Assembly: GCA_017649325.1 (NCBI GenBank)
Contig: JAGCHA010000070.1
Location: forward strand, 1-32,194
From: Ruminococcus sp.
Lineage (GTDB): Bacteria; Bacillota; Clostridia; Oscillospirales; Ruminococcaceae
Length of the DNA stretch: 32,194 bases
Reading direction: 5' to 3'
Each line of letters starts with the position of its first letter. Positions within the stretch are counted from its first letter, which is position 1. The position numbers were made by a program, and so were the translations under genes. Below are positions 7,143 to 15,171 of this stretch, in pieces. The notes beneath the pieces are model-generated. The model ran no database searches, was not told where the DNA came from, and saw nothing but the letters and a program-made list of their open reading frames with translations.

Positions 7143-9497
7143 TCAGAGCTTTCTGAGCTTTGCGTAATTTGCCATAATTTTCTTCGTTCCGACCTTCTCA
7201 AATGCTATCTCAAGCATTGAGTCGTTAGCCATAGGCTTTACGGAGAGGATGGTTCCCTCTCCGAATATGCTGTGTGCAACGCGCTCGCCGACCTCGTAGC
7301 TGACAGTCTCCTTGGCACTTGTCTGGCGCTTCTCGCGAGCAAGCTGCTGCTGGAGCGAGGACGAGCGGACTTCCGTTACGGAGTTGTCGCTTTCCTCAAG
7401 TCGGCTCTTGACTGCCGCAGCATTGTCTGTCTTGACTATCATATCCCTGCCTATCTCCTTGATAAATCGGGATGTAACATTATGCTGGGTCTGTCCGAAG
7501 AGCATCCGCCTGCTGGCACTTGTGATGCAGAGCTTCGCGCGCGCACGTGTTATCGCAACGTATGCGAGGCGGCGCTCTTCTTCGATATCCTCTTCGCTGT
7601 CTATAGAGCGGGAACTCGGGAAGATGCCCTCCTCGAGGCCTGTGATATAAACATTATCATACTCAAGTCCCTTTGCGGAATGTATCGTCATGAGCGTAAC
7701 TCTGTCCTCGGTGCCGTCGTCGCGGTCAGCCTCTGTATAGAGTGCCACTTCCTCAAGGAATCCTCCGAGCGTAGGCTCCTCCGCGGAGTTCATATACTGC
7801 ACGGCAGAGCTGCGGAGCTCCTCGACGTTCTCTATCTTTGTATCGGCATTTTCAATTGTTTTGAGATAGCTGAGATATCCCGTTTTATCAAGGACAATGT
7901 CTATCAGCTCATCAAGTGCGGCGGTCTCTGCCGCCTCTATCAGCTCACTGAACATCGACGCCGCAGCCCTCAGAGCCGATGTCTTCTTCGCCAGAGGAGC
8001 GTAATCCTCGCAGTGGCATATGACCTCATAAGGAGTGAGCTTGAGGTCGCGGCTGATGTCGTCGATGAGTGCTATAGTCGAGTCACCTATGCCACGCTTT
8101 GGCTCGTTGATTATCCGGCGGAAGCGGAGCATATCTCCTGTATTGTCTATGAATGCGAGATATGAGAGAATATCTCGTATCTCCTTGCGGTCGTAGAATC
8201 TCATACCGCCGTAAACGCGATACGGAATATTTGCACGGACAAGAGCACGCTCTATCGTATTGGACTGCGCATTCATGCGGTAGAGCACGGCATTCCGTGA
8301 ATATGTGCCTGTGACCTCATAGTCCTTCTTTATTGAATCAGCAATAAACTGCGCCTCGTCGTTCTCGTCGTATGCCTTGTACCAGTTTATCTGCTCGCCC
8401 TGTCCCTTGTCTGTCCAGAGGGACTTTTCCTTGCGGCTCGTATTATTGGAGATGACGGAGTTCGCCGCGTCGAGAATGGTCTGCGTGGAGCGGTAGTTCT
8501 GCTCGAGGCGTACTACCTTAGCACCCTCGAACTGCTCCTCGAAGCCGAGGATATTCTCAATGTTCGCACCGCGGAAACGGTAGATGCTCTGGTCATCGTC
8601 GCCGACAACACAGATGTTCTTATGCTCCTGCGACAGCATCGACACGAGCATGAACTGCACGTGGTTGGTGTCCTGATATTCGTCGACAAGTATGTACTTG
8701 TACTTATTGCGGTACTTCTCAAGCACATCGGGAAAGTCGCGGAAGAGCTCGACAGTCTTGCAGAGTATATCGTCGAAATCGAGACCGTTAGCCGCGCGAA
8801 GTCTTTCGTCGTAAAGCTTATACAGCTTTGCTATCGTCTTCTTGCGGTAGTCCTGCCCCGCCTGATCGCGGAGCTCCTCGGGAGATATCATCTTGTCCTT
8901 GGCGCTGCTTATCTCCGCGAGCACCGCCTTGGGAGCAAGCTGCTTCTCGGACACATCGAGCTCGGTCATGACGTTCTTTATCATGCGCTGACTGTCATCG
9001 GAGTCGTATATAGTGAAATTGGTTCCATATCCGAGAGCCCCTATCTCGCTCCTCAGAATACGTACGCACGCCGAATGGAACGTGGAGGCATGGATATTCA
9101 GAGCGTCCTCGCCGAGCATGGCGGAAAGTCGCTCCTTGAGTTCTCCCGCAGCCTTGTTGGTGAAGGTGATAGCGAGGATATTCCAGGGTTTTATCGGGTC
9201 AACAGCAGCAATGCTGCGAAGCATATCTGCATCGTCCTCCTTGCCATCGGCATATGCGCGGAGAAAAGCCTTGTCCATTTTGTTACCTTCACGCGAATCG
9301 TCGTATTAGGCGTTGCCGAAGTTTATCATATTCGCGATACGGTTGACGATAACAGTCGTCTTTCCGCTTCCTGCGCCGGCGAGCACGAGCAGAGGGCCGT
9401 TCACTGTAAATACAGCCTCGCGCTGACGGTCGTTCATGCGGCTGAAATACCTGTTCAGAGCAGCTCTTTTAGCCTCGGTAAAAGTGTTTTTTTCCAT
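7143..9497 (-). pseudogene. pcrA: UvrD/PcrA-type ATP-dependent DNA helicase, interrupted by an in-frame TAA
   Basis: An SF1A 3'-to-5' DNA helicase of repair and replication restart. Ignoring one stop codon it is 784 codons long and in a single frame. The N-terminal piece (9306-9497, 63 residues) has the Q motif (NDRQREAV) and Walker A (AGAGSGKTT). A TAA at 9306-9308 follows Gly-Asn-Ala. The frame then continues and the rest (first ATG at 9276-9278, 711 codons) has motif Ia (FTNKAAGELKERL), Walker B (LVDEYQDTN), III (GDDDQSIYRFRGA), IV (LEQNYRST), V (TIHSAKGLEYD), VI (AYVAITRARAKL) and the C-terminal RNA-polymerase-binding Tudor-like module (GERVAHSIFGEGTILSVKP). Relatives usually carry Tyr at the stop position (FGNAY; recollection of the family), so a Tyr codon probably became TAA. 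All other motifs look intact, so this is a recent mutation, a sequencing error or read-through. Start chosen at ATG 9495-9497. Confidence 0.8.
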
Positions 9498-9572
9498 ATA
9501 TATCTTCTCCGTTAAAGATTAGGTTTATAGCTTTATAAATACAGTATGACTAATTTACTCATTATTAATTTT

Positions 9573-9601
9573 ATTATACCACAAAGCGTTTATTTTGAAA
9601 A
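9573..9601 (-). promoter_or_regulatory. Extended -10 promoter for the pcrA-pyk operon
   Basis: On the minus strand TTTTCA (9596-9601), 17 bases, then TATAAT (9573-9578) preceded by TGG (an extended -10). It lies about 75 bases before the pcrA ATG. Confidence 0.6.
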
Positions 9602-9723
9602 GACCTTTTTGAAAAAATATGTCAGTAAAAATATTTTTTAGACACAGATTACACATTATCTCTTCATTTTTTATTATATGACACAAAAGTGTAAATAATT
9701 TGTGTATTTTTAATACTTTTCTA

Positions 9724-9752
9724 TTGACGAAATTTTAATTTTGGTGTATAAT
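9724..9752 (+). promoter_or_regulatory. Promoter for glgA
   Basis: TTGACG (9724-9729), 17 bases, TATAAT (9747-9752). The predicted start near 9759 gives a leader of about 50 bases. This placement argues against a glgA start before 9810. Confidence 0.8.
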
Positions 9753-9809
9753 ATAGTATGTAAAGCTGCAAGTTATACGCAGAATTTATTGAAGATTGGA
9801 GTTGACACT

Positions 9810-11264
9810 ATGAATAACATACTTTTTGCCGCTTCCGAATGCGTGCCCTTCGTCAAAACAGGCGGTCTCGCCGATGTTGTGGGCTCTCTCCCTCAGTATA
9901 TCAATAAGGACGAGTTCGACGTAAGGGTCATCCTCCCCTACTACACCTGTATCCCTGCCAAATTCAGGGATAACTTCAAATATGTCACACACTTCTACAT
10001 GGACTACGGTCTCCGTCCCGACGGAGTTCATGTAGGTATCATGGAGTATGAGTACAACGGTATCAAGTTCTACTTCGTTGACAACGAGTACTACTTCAAG
10101 TGCGATTACCCGTACACCTCCGATACCAAGTGGGATATCGAACGATTCACCTTCTTCTGCAAGGCTGTTCTCGCGATATTGCCCGTTATAGGCTTCCGTC
10201 CCGATATCATACACTGCCACGACTGGCAGTCTGCACTGATACCCGTGTTCATGCACTCGACTTTTGCAACTAATCCCTTCTACAGCTCGACAAAGTCTAT
10301 CATGACTATCCACAACCTTAAATTCCAAGGCGTCTGGGACATCGAGACATTTAAGTACAACACCGCTCTGCCCGACTATATGTTTACATCAGACAAGCTC
10401 GAATTCAACCGTGCCGCAAATATGCTCAAGGGCGGTCTCGTTTATGCGGACTACATCACTACAGTCTCCGAAACCTATGCTGAGGAGATAAAATACCCGT
10501 TCTTCGGTGAGCAGCTCGACGGACTTCTCCGTGCACGCTCGGCTTCGCTCCGCGGCATTGTAAACGGCATCGACTACAATGTGTTCGACCCGTCCAACGA
10601 CAAGAAGCTGTATGCTAAATACTCAGTCAAGGATGCCAAGTCCAAAAAGGCTGTCAACAAGGAAAAGCTCCAGGCGGAGCTCGGTCTGCCCGTGGACAAG
10701 AACAAGTATATGATAGCGATCATTTCCCGCCTCACAGACCAGAAGGGGCTCGACCTCGTAAACTACGCCATCGAGCGCATCTGCGACGAGAACACGCAGT
10801 TCGTCATCATCGGTACGGGCGAGCAGAGATACGAGAATATGTTCAAGCACTACCAGTGGAAGTATCCCGACCGCGTCTGCGCGATAATCAAGTACTCCGA
10901 CGACCTCGCACACAAGCTCTATGCTGCGGCTGATACTATGCTCATGCCGTCCCTGTTCGAGCCCTGCGGTCTAACTCAGCTCATCGCGCTCCGCTACGGT
11001 ACTGTACCGATAGTGCGCGAGACAGGCGGTCTCAAGGACACGGTCGAGCCCTACAACGAGTTCGACGGCACCGGTACGGGCTTCTCGTTCGCCAACTACA
11101 ACGGCGATGAGATGCTCGGAGCTATCAACTACTCCAAATCCGTATACTACGACCACCGCGCCGAGTGGGACAAAATGGTCAAACGCTGCATGGAGGCTGA
11201 CTTCTCTTGGAACAGCTCCGCGCGTCAGTACGAGGGTATGTACAGCTGGATGATAAACTGGTGA
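9810..11264 (+). CDS. glgA: Glycogen synthase, ADP-glucose type (GT5)
   Basis: Transfers glucose from ADP-glucose to the growing alpha-1,4-glucan in glycogen synthesis, in the cytoplasm. The protein has 484 residues, as expected for bacterial GlgA. The N-terminal LFAASECVPFVKTGGLADVV segment contains the KTGGL motif (Lys16), the family's sugar-nucleotide site. ISRLTDQKGLDLV starts the second GT-B domain, and LFEPCGLTQLIALRYGTVPIV with RETGGLKDTV carries the C-terminal ADP-glucose-binding Glu. The start is the ATG at 9810, eight bases after GGAG; an in-frame TTG at 9741 lies inside the promoter and is rejected. Glycogen storage fits a carbohydrate-fermenting gut or rumen bacterium. No other glg genes are adjacent; the genes downstream are of unrelated types. 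Confidence 0.96.
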   Translation: MNNILFAASECVPFVKTGGLADVVGSLPQYINKDEFDVRVILPYYTCIPAKFRDNFKYVTHFYMDYGLRPDGVHVGIMEYEYNGIKFYFVDNEYYFKCDYPYTSDTKWDIERFTFFCKAVLAILPVIGFRPDIIHCHDWQSALIPVFMHSTFATNPFYSSTKSIMTIHNLKFQGVWDIETFKYNTALPDYMFTSDKLEFNRAANMLKGGLVYADYITTVSETYAEEIKYPFFGEQLDGLLRARSASLRGIVNGIDYNVFDPSNDKKLYAKYSVKDAKSKKAVNKEKLQAELGLPVDKNKYMIAIISRLTDQKGLDLVNYAIERICDENTQFVIIGTGEQRYENMFKHYQWKYPDRVCAIIKYSDDLAHKLYAAADTMLMPSLFEPCGLTQLIALRYGTVPIVRETGGLKDTVEPYNEFDGTGTGFSFANYNGDEMLGAINYSKSVYYDHRAEWDKMVKRCMEADFSWNSSARQYEGMYSWMINW

Positions 11265-11328
11265 CCCCAGTCAGTGTGCGTTGACCCGCCGCCTTTATTC
11301 ACAACCTCACAAACGATAAGCTATGCTG

Positions 11329-11352
11329 AGGGGCGGAGCCTTTTCCGCCCCT
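11329..11352. other. GC-rich inverted repeat between glgA and the flavoprotein gene
   Basis: A nine-base perfect stem (AGGGGCGGA / TCCGCCCCT) with a six-base loop. No T-tract follows, so it is not a classic terminator; it may stabilise or separate the transcripts. Confidence 0.5.
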
Positions 11353-11387
11353 GCTTCATGAAACGAACACATGGAGGTAAGAGAAAA

Positions 11388-12005
11388 ATGAAAGTCCTTA
11401 TACTTAACGGAAGTCCGCATCAGAACGGAAATACATCCATCGCAATAAACGAGATGCTGAAGGTCTTTGCCGAGGAGGGCATCGAAACAGAGACATTTCA
11501 CATCGGCAGCAAGAATATACGCGGCTGTATAGCCTGCGGCGGATGCGCTGAAAAAGGAAAGTGCGTATTTGACGATTCAGTGAATGAGATAGCCGAAAAA
11601 TTCCGCGATGCCGACGGTCTTGTTGTGGCTTCGCCCGTTTACTACGCTTCCGCAAATGCAACGCTCATCGCCTGTCTTGACAGGCTGTTTTACAGCTCAC
11701 ATTTTGACAAGACGATGAAGGTAGGCGCAGCTGTAGCTGTCGCAAGACGCGGAGGATGCTCGGCAACCTTCGACGAGCTGAACAAATACTTCACCATCAG
11801 CGGTATGCCCGTAGCTTCGAGCACTTACTGGAACTCAGTCCACGGCAGGCTCCCCGGTGAGGCAGTTCAGGACATCGAAGGACTCAGGACAATGCGCAAT
11901 CTTGCGAAAAATATGTCTTTCCTGATTAAGTCGATAGCTCTCGGACGCGAAAAGTACGGTCTGCCGACTCCCGAGACAGGCGAGATGACACACTTTATCA
12001 GATAG
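11388..12005 (+). CDS. Flavodoxin-fold NAD(P)H-dependent FMN oxidoreductase
   Basis: A 205-residue flavoprotein of the NADPH-dependent FMN reductase / iron-sulfur flavoprotein-like family. The N-terminal LILNGSPHQNGNTS is the FMN-phosphate loop, and the cysteine set at Cys47, Cys50, Cys53 and Cys59 (CIACGGCAEKGKC, followed by FDD) is typical of this group; in some relatives similar cysteines hold an iron-sulfur cluster. DGLVVASPVYYASANATL is the second FMN-contact segment. The probable role is electron transfer or quinone/disulfide reduction in the cytoplasm, with the substrate unknown. The start is the ATG at 11388, ten bases after GGAGG; longer in-frame starts overlap the hairpin and lack a ribosome site. 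It follows glgA by 123 bases and precedes a HAD gene by 18. Confidence 0.88.
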   Translation: MKVLILNGSPHQNGNTSIAINEMLKVFAEEGIETETFHIGSKNIRGCIACGGCAEKGKCVFDDSVNEIAEKFRDADGLVVASPVYYASANATLIACLDRLFYSSHFDKTMKVGAAVAVARRGGCSATFDELNKYFTISGMPVASSTYWNSVHGRLPGEAVQDIEGLRTMRNLAKNMSFLIKSIALGREKYGLPTPETGEMTHFIR

Positions 12006-12023
12006 GTCAAAAGGAATAACTCA

Positions 12024-12683
12024 ATGGATATTATCAAAGGCGCAATTTTCGACATGGACGGTCTTATGGTCGACACTGAAAAGCTATACCTCCGCTACTG
12101 GAAGGAAGCCGCCGCCGACTTTGGCTACGAGATGAAAAACGAGCACGTTTACGCGATACGCAGCCTCGCCCGCAAATACTCTATCCCCAAGCTCAAAAGC
12201 TTCTTCGGTCAGGATTTCCCCACTGAGGAGGTCCGAAAGCGCCGCACCGAACTCATAAATGCTCACATCGAGAAGTACGGCATCGACTTGAAAAAAGGCT
12301 TGTTCGAGCTGCTTGACTTCTTGAAAGCACACGGGATAAAACTCGCAGTCGCGACGGCTACTCCACGCGAACGCGCCCTGTACTGCCTTGAAAAAATAGG
12401 AGCACGACATTACTTCGATGCAGTGATATGCGGCGATATGATAACGAACGGCAAGCCCGACCCCGACATCTATCTCACTGCCGCACACGCACTCGGGCTC
12501 GCGCCTGAGCAATGCGCCGCCTTTGAGGACTCGCCTAATGGCATCAGAGCAGCACATTCTGCGGGCTGTCATGCAATAATGATACCTGATATGACTCAGC
12601 CCGACGAGGAGACTGCTTCCCTGCTGAGCGCTGTATACGACGACCTCGCACAGGCTGTCAATTACTTTGAAGGGAGGGTCTGA
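12024..12683 (+). CDS. HAD-superfamily phosphatase, beta-phosphoglucomutase-like
   Basis: A 219-residue HAD subfamily IA hydrolase with a cap domain between motifs I and II. Motif I is FDMDGLMVD (nucleophile Asp10, acid/base Asp12), motif II the Thr in ATATPRE (about 111-113), motif III Lys144 in NGKPDPD and motif IV Glu168-Asp169 in FEDSPNG. It probably removes phosphate from a small sugar phosphate or similar metabolite; a phosphoglucomutase role is possible because the family is shared and glgA lies nearby, but the substrate cannot be read. The ribosome site is AGGA in front of the ATG. The next gene starts three bases after the stop. Confidence 0.88.
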   Translation: MDIIKGAIFDMDGLMVDTEKLYLRYWKEAAADFGYEMKNEHVYAIRSLARKYSIPKLKSFFGQDFPTEEVRKRRTELINAHIEKYGIDLKKGLFELLDFLKAHGIKLAVATATPRERALYCLEKIGARHYFDAVICGDMITNGKPDPDIYLTAAHALGLAPEQCAAFEDSPNGIRAAHSAGCHAIMIPDMTQPDEETASLLSAVYDDLAQAVNYFEGRV

Positions 12684-12686
12684 ATA

Positions 12687-12947
12687 ATGCTTTCAAAGAC
12701 GAGTGTATCAACACTTTTCGATATTCCAAAGTTTTACTACTTCGACAGCGGCAACGACTACTCGGGAAGTCTCGGCGACTTCGCATACAAGGTCTGCACG
12801 GGCGAGACACTGCGAATAATGACGTGGCACGGACGTCTCTGCTCCGACAAAGCCGATATCGAACACGAAAAGGAGTTCGACCGCACGCAGGAGGGCTTCG
12901 ACGCCATGATAAAATGGCTCGAGGACGCCTATAACGGCAAGACATAA
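12687..12947 (+). CDS. Small conserved-looking protein of unknown function
   Basis: Function not recognised. The 86-residue protein is acidic and aromatic-rich, with no signal peptide or membrane helix, so it is probably cytoplasmic. Notable stretches are FYYFDSGNDYSGSLGDFAYK, then TWHGRLCSDKADIE and a C-terminal helix (FDAMIKWLEDAYNGK). A strong ribosome site (GGGAGGG) overlaps the end of the HAD gene, and the start codon is three bases after that gene's stop, so the two are cotranslated from one mRNA. A terminator follows at once. Single-domain size, context and coding quality argue that it is real. Confidence 0.8.
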   Translation: MLSKTSVSTLFDIPKFYYFDSGNDYSGSLGDFAYKVCTGETLRIMTWHGRLCSDKADIEHEKEFDRTQEGFDAMIKWLEDAYNGKT

Positions 12948-12954
12948 TAACACA

Positions 12955-12983
12955 AAACAGCCTTCCAATATGGAAGGCTGTTT
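12955..12983. terminator. Bidirectional terminator
   Basis: A 12-base perfect stem (AAACAGCCTTCC / GGAAGGCTGTTT) with an AATAT loop and T-rich flanks on both strands, between the converging glgA operon and pseudokinase gene. Confidence 0.85.
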
Positions 12984-13009
12984 CTTTATGCTTTATTCGT
13001 AAGTCGCGC

Positions 13010-14995
13010 TTACCACTCGCCGTACTCGGGAGTCGTTACAGGCTCTGTAGGCTCGATAACGGGCGGCGGGTCAACAACAGGCGGGTCTGTCGGAGGCGGA
13101 GTAGTTACCACCGGAGGAGGAGCCGCTGTGGTCTCTGGCGCTTGTGTGACAACAGCCTTAGTGGTCGTTGTTACCTGCTGCTGCGCCTCTGTAGCCTTTG
13201 TCGTGGGCGTTACCTGAGCATCCTCTGGCAGATAGTAAACTATCAGCTTCTTGGAATCCTTGTTGCTGTAATATGTTCCAGGAGCTACCACTTTAGCGTC
13301 TACCATAAGCTGTGTGATGCTGTTGGGAGTTCCCCATGTCTGGCTCGACTTGACCTTGGAATAGTTGGTGATACCTGCCTTGCGGAGCTCATTCTCATAC
13401 TGTGAAACAGTAAGTCCCTCATAAGGTGGGATATTAGCCCCTTCCTTGCCCTTGCTGACCTTGAGCTTGACAACGGTGTCCTGCTTAACGGTCTCACCCG
13501 GCTTGACATCCTGCTCGAGAATAACATCAGGATCAGTCTCATTGTCGAATTCGTACTCGACCTCAAACTTGAAGTAATCCTTGTACTTCTCTTCAGTGAG
13601 GGTATAGAATTTTCCTACGAGGTCGGGCATATCGGTATCGGGCATCGAAGAATCAGCCGTAGTGAAGCCAGCTTCGGTCGTAACAATATTGCTTGATATC
13701 GACGAGCTTGACGAATCGCCCTCGTCGTCGCCGCTGTTCACGAAAGCTTTCATGAAGAACACAACGATTATCAAAAGTATCGCAAGAAGCAGTATACCAA
13801 TAATTATCGGCACTTTGATTCGGTCAACGGTATTGACCTTCTCGTAGCTGTACTCGTCGTAGTCGTCATCATTCTGATAATACGGCTGCTGAGGCGGCTG
13901 CTGATAATACTGCGGCGGAGGCGGAGCCTGCTGCTGAGGTGGCTGCTGCTGATATACAGGAGCTGCCTGACGTACGGGCTCATTAGCGTAGCTGTCAACG
14001 TGAGCCTGCTCGAAAGCGGGTCTCACCGTCGGAGGCTGCTCAAAAAGCCTTGTCACGAGCTCGGTAATAGTCTGTATACGGTCTCTGCCCGCGAGGTTCA
14101 TGCCCTCCATTATAACGCGTGAAACGTGAGCGGGAATGCTCTTGTTGAGCATAGCGGGATCGCAGAGATCATCATGCTGCATACGAGTTACGGAATCGAC
14201 AGGCATACAGCCTGTGAGTGCTCTGTAGAGAATAGCACATACTCCGTAAACATCTGTCCATGAACCCTGACGGCTGCTGCTGCTCGCGGAGTATTGCTCG
14301 GGAGCTGCGTAGCCCTTGAAGAGCTCGTATTCAAGCCCCGCATTAGCAGTACGCACGGCAGATACGCAGAAGCCCGAGAGTTTCAGCTCACCCTTATCGG
14401 TGATGTATATGGTCTCGGGGCTGATAGCGCGGTGGATTATCCCCGCGTTATGAAGTATGCCTATCGTAGTGAAGAGAGGCGGGAATATCTTCGAGACCTG
14501 CTCCCAGCTGAGCTCGCCCGCATTCTCCTTGAGGTAATCGAGCACCTTCACTCCGTTGATGTACTCAAAAACGGTATAAGTGGTGTTGTTCTCAGCAAAC
14601 ATATCAAGGACAGGATTGATATTGGAGTTGTTCCTGAGCCTTGCAAGCGACTTGTTCAGCTCGGTATACTCAGCCATAAATGCCTTGTACTTGGCAAGGT
14701 TGTTGTAATTTACGCTGATAGTGGCTCTGCCCTTTACTCTTGTACAGAGGTTTATCGGCATATACTCCCTGAGCATGACCTTGCATGATGTGGATATGTC
14801 ATATCCCATGTACGTAGCGCCCTCGCCGTTGTACTCGAGGAGCACACCTACAAGATACCTGTCGCGGAGGACGGTACCGGGTGTTATATACGTGGAATTA
14901 TGCGGCGTTGTATCATCGAATCCGCAATGGGGGCAGATATGCTGATCCATGTCAAACTTTTCCATACACTTATAACAGAATCTACGTTCTCCCAA
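13010..14995 (-). CDS. Zinc-ribbon, pseudokinase, membrane, PASTA-repeat protein
   Basis: A 661-residue relative of PrkC/PknB-type Ser/Thr kinases. Order: zinc ribbon (Cys7, Cys10, Cys21, Cys24), kinase-like domain (about 46-320), Gln/Pro-rich linker, membrane helix (about 395-418), two PASTA-like repeats (about 456-516 and 517-589) and a Thr/Pro-rich tail outside the cell. Key catalytic residues are missing: the VAIK Lys is Arg76, HRD is His188-Arg189-Ala190, and DFG is Gly208-Phe209-Cys210. The APE-like motif (AAPEQ) and the structural WTDVYG segment remain, so the fold is kept. A pseudokinase scaffold or cell-wall-fragment sensor is inferred. The start is TTG at 14993-14995, seven or eight bases after a consensus AGGAGG; no ATG offers a better choice. 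It is monocistronic, with its own promoter and terminator. Confidence 0.88.
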   Translation of the reverse strand: MGERRFCYKCMEKFDMDQHICPHCGFDDTTPHNSTYITPGTVLRDRYLVGVLLEYNGEGATYMGYDISTSCKVMLREYMPINLCTRVKGRATISVNYNNLAKYKAFMAEYTELNKSLARLRNNSNINPVLDMFAENNTTYTVFEYINGVKVLDYLKENAGELSWEQVSKIFPPLFTTIGILHNAGIIHRAISPETIYITDKGELKLSGFCVSAVRTANAGLEYELFKGYAAPEQYSASSSSRQGSWTDVYGVCAILYRALTGCMPVDSVTRMQHDDLCDPAMLNKSIPAHVSRVIMEGMNLAGRDRIQTITELVTRLFEQPPTVRPAFEQAHVDSYANEPVRQAAPVYQQQPPQQQAPPPPQYYQQPPQQPYYQNDDDYDEYSYEKVNTVDRIKVPIIIGILLLAILLIIVVFFMKAFVNSGDDEGDSSSSSISSNIVTTEAGFTTADSSMPDTDMPDLVGKFYTLTEEKYKDYFKFEVEYEFDNETDPDVILEQDVKPGETVKQDTVVKLKVSKGKEGANIPPYEGLTVSQYENELRKAGITNYSKVKSSQTWGTPNSITQLMVDAKVVAPGTYYSNKDSKKLIVYYLPEDAQVTPTTKATEAQQQVTTTTKAVVTQAPETTAAPPPVVTTPPPTDPPVVDPPPVIEPTEPVTTPEYGEW

Positions 14996-15017
14996 AGCAG
15001 TTCCTCCTTTACCCTAT

Positions 15018-15046
15018 ATAATAGCGATACTATTTGAATGTATCAA
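15018..15046 (-). promoter_or_regulatory. Promoter for the pseudokinase gene
   Basis: On the minus strand TTGATA (15041-15046), 17 bases, TATTAT (15018-15023). The ribosome site AAAGGAGGAA (around 15002-15007) follows shortly, giving a very short leader. Confidence 0.65.
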
Positions 15047-15126
15047 ATCTATTTTAGCAGTAATCGCCGCAAATGTCAACATATATTTGTAATATTCCGC
15101 CCATTTATAGCATTTTGTATTATTTC

Positions 15127-15144
15127 TGTAATAATTTTATTACA
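15127..15144. other. AT-only perfect inverted repeat
   Basis: TGTAATAA, two bases, TTATTACA. It lies between the end of the methionine gamma-lyase-family gene and the pseudokinase promoter. It could be an operator or a weak end-of-transcript hairpin. Confidence 0.4.
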
Positions 15145-15171
15145 ATATCCTGCTTATTTGTAACTATTGGC

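Larger units (their letters stand above)
9498..9809. other. AT-rich divergent intergenic region between pcrA and glgA
   Basis: No gene is seen in these 312 bases. They hold the promoters of the two flanking operons and an inverted repeat, ACACAAA (9681-9687) / TTTGTGT (9699-9705), about 20 bases before the glgA -35. Confidence 0.6.

Noticed and set aside
7272..9515. Long plus-strand open frames (about 297 codons each) opposite pcrA
   Set aside because: They lie in antisense to a clear helicase, show no recognisable motifs and reflect the codon bias of the real gene.
9741..9809. N-terminal extension of glgA from a TTG
   Set aside because: It overlaps the -10 box and lacks a ribosome site; ATG 9810 fits the family start.
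11274..11387. Longer start for the flavoprotein gene
   Set aside because: It would include a stable hairpin and an unlikely N-terminus; GGAGG supports ATG 11388.
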